Assembly: GCF_021730395.1 (NCBI RefSeq)
Contig: NW_026461053.1
Span: 1 to 64,000, forward strand
Source of the DNA: Mercenaria mercenaria
Lineage: Eukaryota > Mollusca > Bivalvia > Venerida > Veneridae
Reading direction: 5' to 3'
DNA length: 64,000 bases
This document shows, piece after piece, positions 61,306-64,000 of the stretch. The position numbers and the translations under genes were made by a program. The notes beneath the pieces are model-generated. The model saw only the letters and a list, made by a program, of their open reading frames with translations. It ran no database searches and was not told the origin of the DNA. Positions within the stretch are counted from its first letter, which is position 1; each line of letters opens with the position of its first letter.

Positions 61306-61500
61306 GTGACAACGTTAAATGTCGCAACGCCGCTAAATGCCGCAACCACCGTTAAATGTCGCAAGGTTGACGTTAAATGTCGCAACCACCGCTAAATGTC
61401 GCAAAATCGACTGCCGCTAAATGTCGCACCTTTAACGTTAAATGTCGCAAAAATTTGCCCACCGTTATATGTCGCAACACCAACGCTAAATGTCGTACTT
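61306..61500. repeat. TAAATGTCGCAA tandem array
   Basis: About ten units of 14-22 bases, each with (G/C)(C/T)TAAATGTCGCA. The repeated TGTCGCA/TGCGACA core at an element end suggests a multi-site protein-binding terminus. Confidence 0.8.
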
Positions 61501-62984
61501 CCTATTTGACACTATGACTATCAATTCCTTGTGTATATTTACTTTTTTGAGGGAAGAAAAATTAACAGGTTTATGTAATACAAATAATTATCTTAATGAT
61601 AAGTGCTGTTACGTATAGCAACAAGAGAGCCTTGTTGGCCCTAGATCGCTCACCTGAGTTCCACACCTTGCTTGAACAGTCACCACACCCTATAACGTGA
61701 TAGCGCGACACCACCAGATAACATGACACCAGATCGGATAACGCGACACTCTGCGGAGTTTGTTGTCGATTAGAAGTAAGTATTTTCAATTTTTTCTTTA
61801 CACAATGTGAATCGATGAAAAGCAGACTCTTGCCAGGTTCGGGATAGAAAGAGGCATCTAAGGAATGTTTTCTGAATTAAAAGACCACCAAATAATCATA
61901 CAGAGGCTAATCCACGGCCAGATTTTATAGTTTTGGATATTAAACCCGAGGATTTTTTCTCATTTTGAAGCAAACAAGCTTGGCTTTTACCTCAATAGAA
62001 AGCCAAACATTCTCTTCTTTGTCTGCCAAATACCCCGGCGAAATCTCCAATTAATTTCGAAAAACACGAGGTGTTAAAGTCGGAGGGGTTTAGACCAAAA
62101 ATGTTCTGTCGACACCACATAATTCCCAGGGAGGTTCTTACTGACACCAACTTTTAAAGATTAGATGTTCTGTCTTACACCAGCATTTGATCATATTTTT
62201 TTTGCCTTTATTTTCGTCGGTTTGCAGTATTTTATCGATATTTACGCATGTTTTGGGGTTTATAACGGGTGGGTTAAATTCATTTTTCTAATAAGGGTTT
62301 AGGTTATGTGTAAAAAATTCACAGTAATTCGGTGGGAAATGTGCCTTTCGTGGTGTTGTTGAAAGTAGTATACATAAAAAATACTTACTTTTTTTTTTTT
62401 TGGCACTTTTGCGTGTAAATGGGGTTATTTCATTCGCAGAATGTATTTTTAGTAAAATAAGACGGCGTTTCAGGTTAAATATCGCGTGTTTATGGCCCAA
62501 ATGATGAGAGAAAACAAAAGATGGGTCGTTTACTGCGCGACGCCGTCAACACCGCGATTCGAGAAAGGGTCAGTGGCTTCAATTGGCGGCTTCACCACAA
62601 ATCTGTTAACATCACCTTTTCTTTTCATAGTTTGACGGCTAAAATTATTGTAGTTTTACTATATATATATGGGTTTCTATGGGTTAAAGTTCTAGAAAGT
62701 TAGTACATGGATCTAACTATGGCGAATTTACACTAAAAACCCTGGTATAAAACCTTTACAGTTCAAGACGACATTCAGCACGATTTTAGGTGTCATGACA
62801 ATAAATGTGTAGAGAAAGTAAAATCCATAATGATTAACGGTTGTGCACCGGAGTGGGTATAGGAGGGTCATTTTTTTGATAGGATTGTCAGAGTTCAATA
62901 TTCAACAAGCTCTGAAAGCCCCTTTCTTTATTGTTGACCTATTATATTCTGTAAATTGTTTTAGTATATAGATATATGATTTTA

Positions 62985-63207
62985 TGAGCACCATGAGAAA
63001 ACCAACATGCGACTTTGCGACCAGCATGGATCCAGACCAGCCTGGCATCCGCGCAGTCTTGTCAGGTTCCATGCTGTTCGCTAACAGTTTCTCAAATTGC
63101 AATGGCTTTAAAAGCGAAAAAACTGGATCTGAAAGAGGCGGATGCGCATGCTGGTCGGAAATCAGCTGTCGCAAACCCATTATAATGTTGTTTTCTCATG
63201 CGGGGCT
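62985..63207. mobile_element. palindromic MITE with GCACCATGAGAAAACCAAC ends
   Basis: Same family as 36511-36735: ATGAGAAAACCAACATGCGA on the left and the inverse of GAGCCCCGCATGAGAAAAC on the right; core CGACCAGCATGGATCCAGAC. Nested in the loop of the large fold-back element. Confidence 0.8.
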
Positions 63208-64000
63208 CTATAGAGTAGAACATATATTTGAGGGGCTCAGGCGTATTTTGTTTCATTGTGCTGTTGTGGAATCCAGACATTGAATTGAAAAGATGGTGGC
63301 AGGGTATGTTGATATTTACAATAATGGGAACCATTATTAAAAATATCTTATAGTCCAAAGGACGTTACAGAAAATGTAAAAACATTCTCTCCTCCAGAAC
63401 TTATCTTTGGTACGCTTTCATAAATCGAAATGAATGTACTATCGTAATGCATACATGCCCTTGATACATTTTAAAACAATTTTCTTGAAATTTAAGCTGG
63501 CAATATTCATTATAGACCTTAGTTAAATAGTTAAGTTATTGCCAATTTTCAAATATTAAAATCATCTGCAGGCCGTCGGAAGTTTGTAAAGTTGCGAGTG
63601 CTAAATTTTATAGCGGTCGATAGTTTATAGCGGTTAATTCAACCGTTTTCGTATAATTTCTGTATATATCTATATTTCCACACATTAATTTGCATTTAAT
63701 ATTTCAGGTTAATGGAAGAATAATGGACACAGACGGAAGTAAAAGGTGTTATTACTGGTTATGTAAAGCTTTGATGTATTCAAAGTTACAATAGATCATT
63801 TAGTGCAAAATCACCCCTCATACTGTATCAGATATCGAGAAATTGACTGAATCCTGAAAAAGGTGAAATTAAAGGTTTTATACCAGTATAAATTGAAACC
63901 ACGACCCTTTCTCGAATCGCGTTGTTTACGGTGTCGCGCAGTAAACGACCCATCTTTCGTTTTTCTCTCATCATTTGCATATACACGCGATATTTAACCT

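Larger units (their letters stand above)
61306..64000. mobile_element. large fold-back/TIR element, right end outside the window
   Basis: It begins 10 bases after the donor of the EF-hand exon, where unit 1 continues undisturbed. The left end (61306-61500) is a run of GTTAAATGTCGCAA / GCTAAATGTCGCAA units. An arm at 62466-62575 (GGTTAAATATCGCGTG ... GATGGGTCGTTTACTGCGCG) recurs inverted at 63897-64000 with few changes. The arms probably continue beyond the window. It contains the MITE at 62985-63207 and a dispersed phrase GAGAGCCTTGTTGGCCCTAG (61625). No transposase seen so far. Confidence 0.6.

Overview
The window looks like nuclear DNA of a bivalve mollusc, most likely a venerid clam. The evidence is AT-rich DNA with spliced genes, tandem copies of an HSPA12-type Hsp70 gene (a family known to be expanded in bivalves), a tRNA-headed SINE resembling the molluscan V-SINE RUDI, and very many palindromic MITEs. 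The species call is inference from remembered repeat families, not from a search.

The backbone is a tandem array of one unit holding two genes on opposite strands. On the minus strand is a five-exon HSPA12-like gene. On the plus strand are the 3' exons of a leucine-rich-repeat protein with two C-terminal EF-hands (LRRC74-like). The window starts in unit 1 and ends in unit 3. HSPA12-1: only exon 1 (655-801), with a partial copy of it at 498-600. LRR-EF-1: 3334-6603, open. Orphan LRR exon: 9545-9621. HSPA12-2: 10599-21805, decayed, with two frameshifts. LRR-EF-2: 41301-45394, decayed. Orphan LRR exon 2: 50074-50146. HSPA12-3: 50901-59032, intact, 568 codons over five exons. LRR-EF-3: one EF-hand exon at 61210-61295. 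The orphan LRR exon precedes each HSPA12 gene and its phase fits the first exon of the next LRR-EF copy. The simplest model is that HSPA12 sits antisense inside an LRR-EF intron and that this nested block was duplicated.

Unit 2 is swollen to about 37 kb, against about 21 kb for the HSPA12-1 to HSPA12-2 spacing. The causes are an 8.5 kb block with a broken OB-fold gene (25457-27598), a 1.45 kb element (30633-32082) and a 7.9 kb TIR element (32118-39988) carrying a 2 kb 20-bp minisatellite. Units 1 and 3 supply empty sites for many insertions, which gives relative ages: a MULE with a FLYWCH fragment nested in a TA-flanked element, a V-SINE in a fold-back element, a 766-bp GC-rich retroposon with a 14-bp target duplication, a LINE 3' end, and several TA-flanked MITEs. 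I saw no virus-like element, CRISPR array, rRNA or functional tRNA gene.
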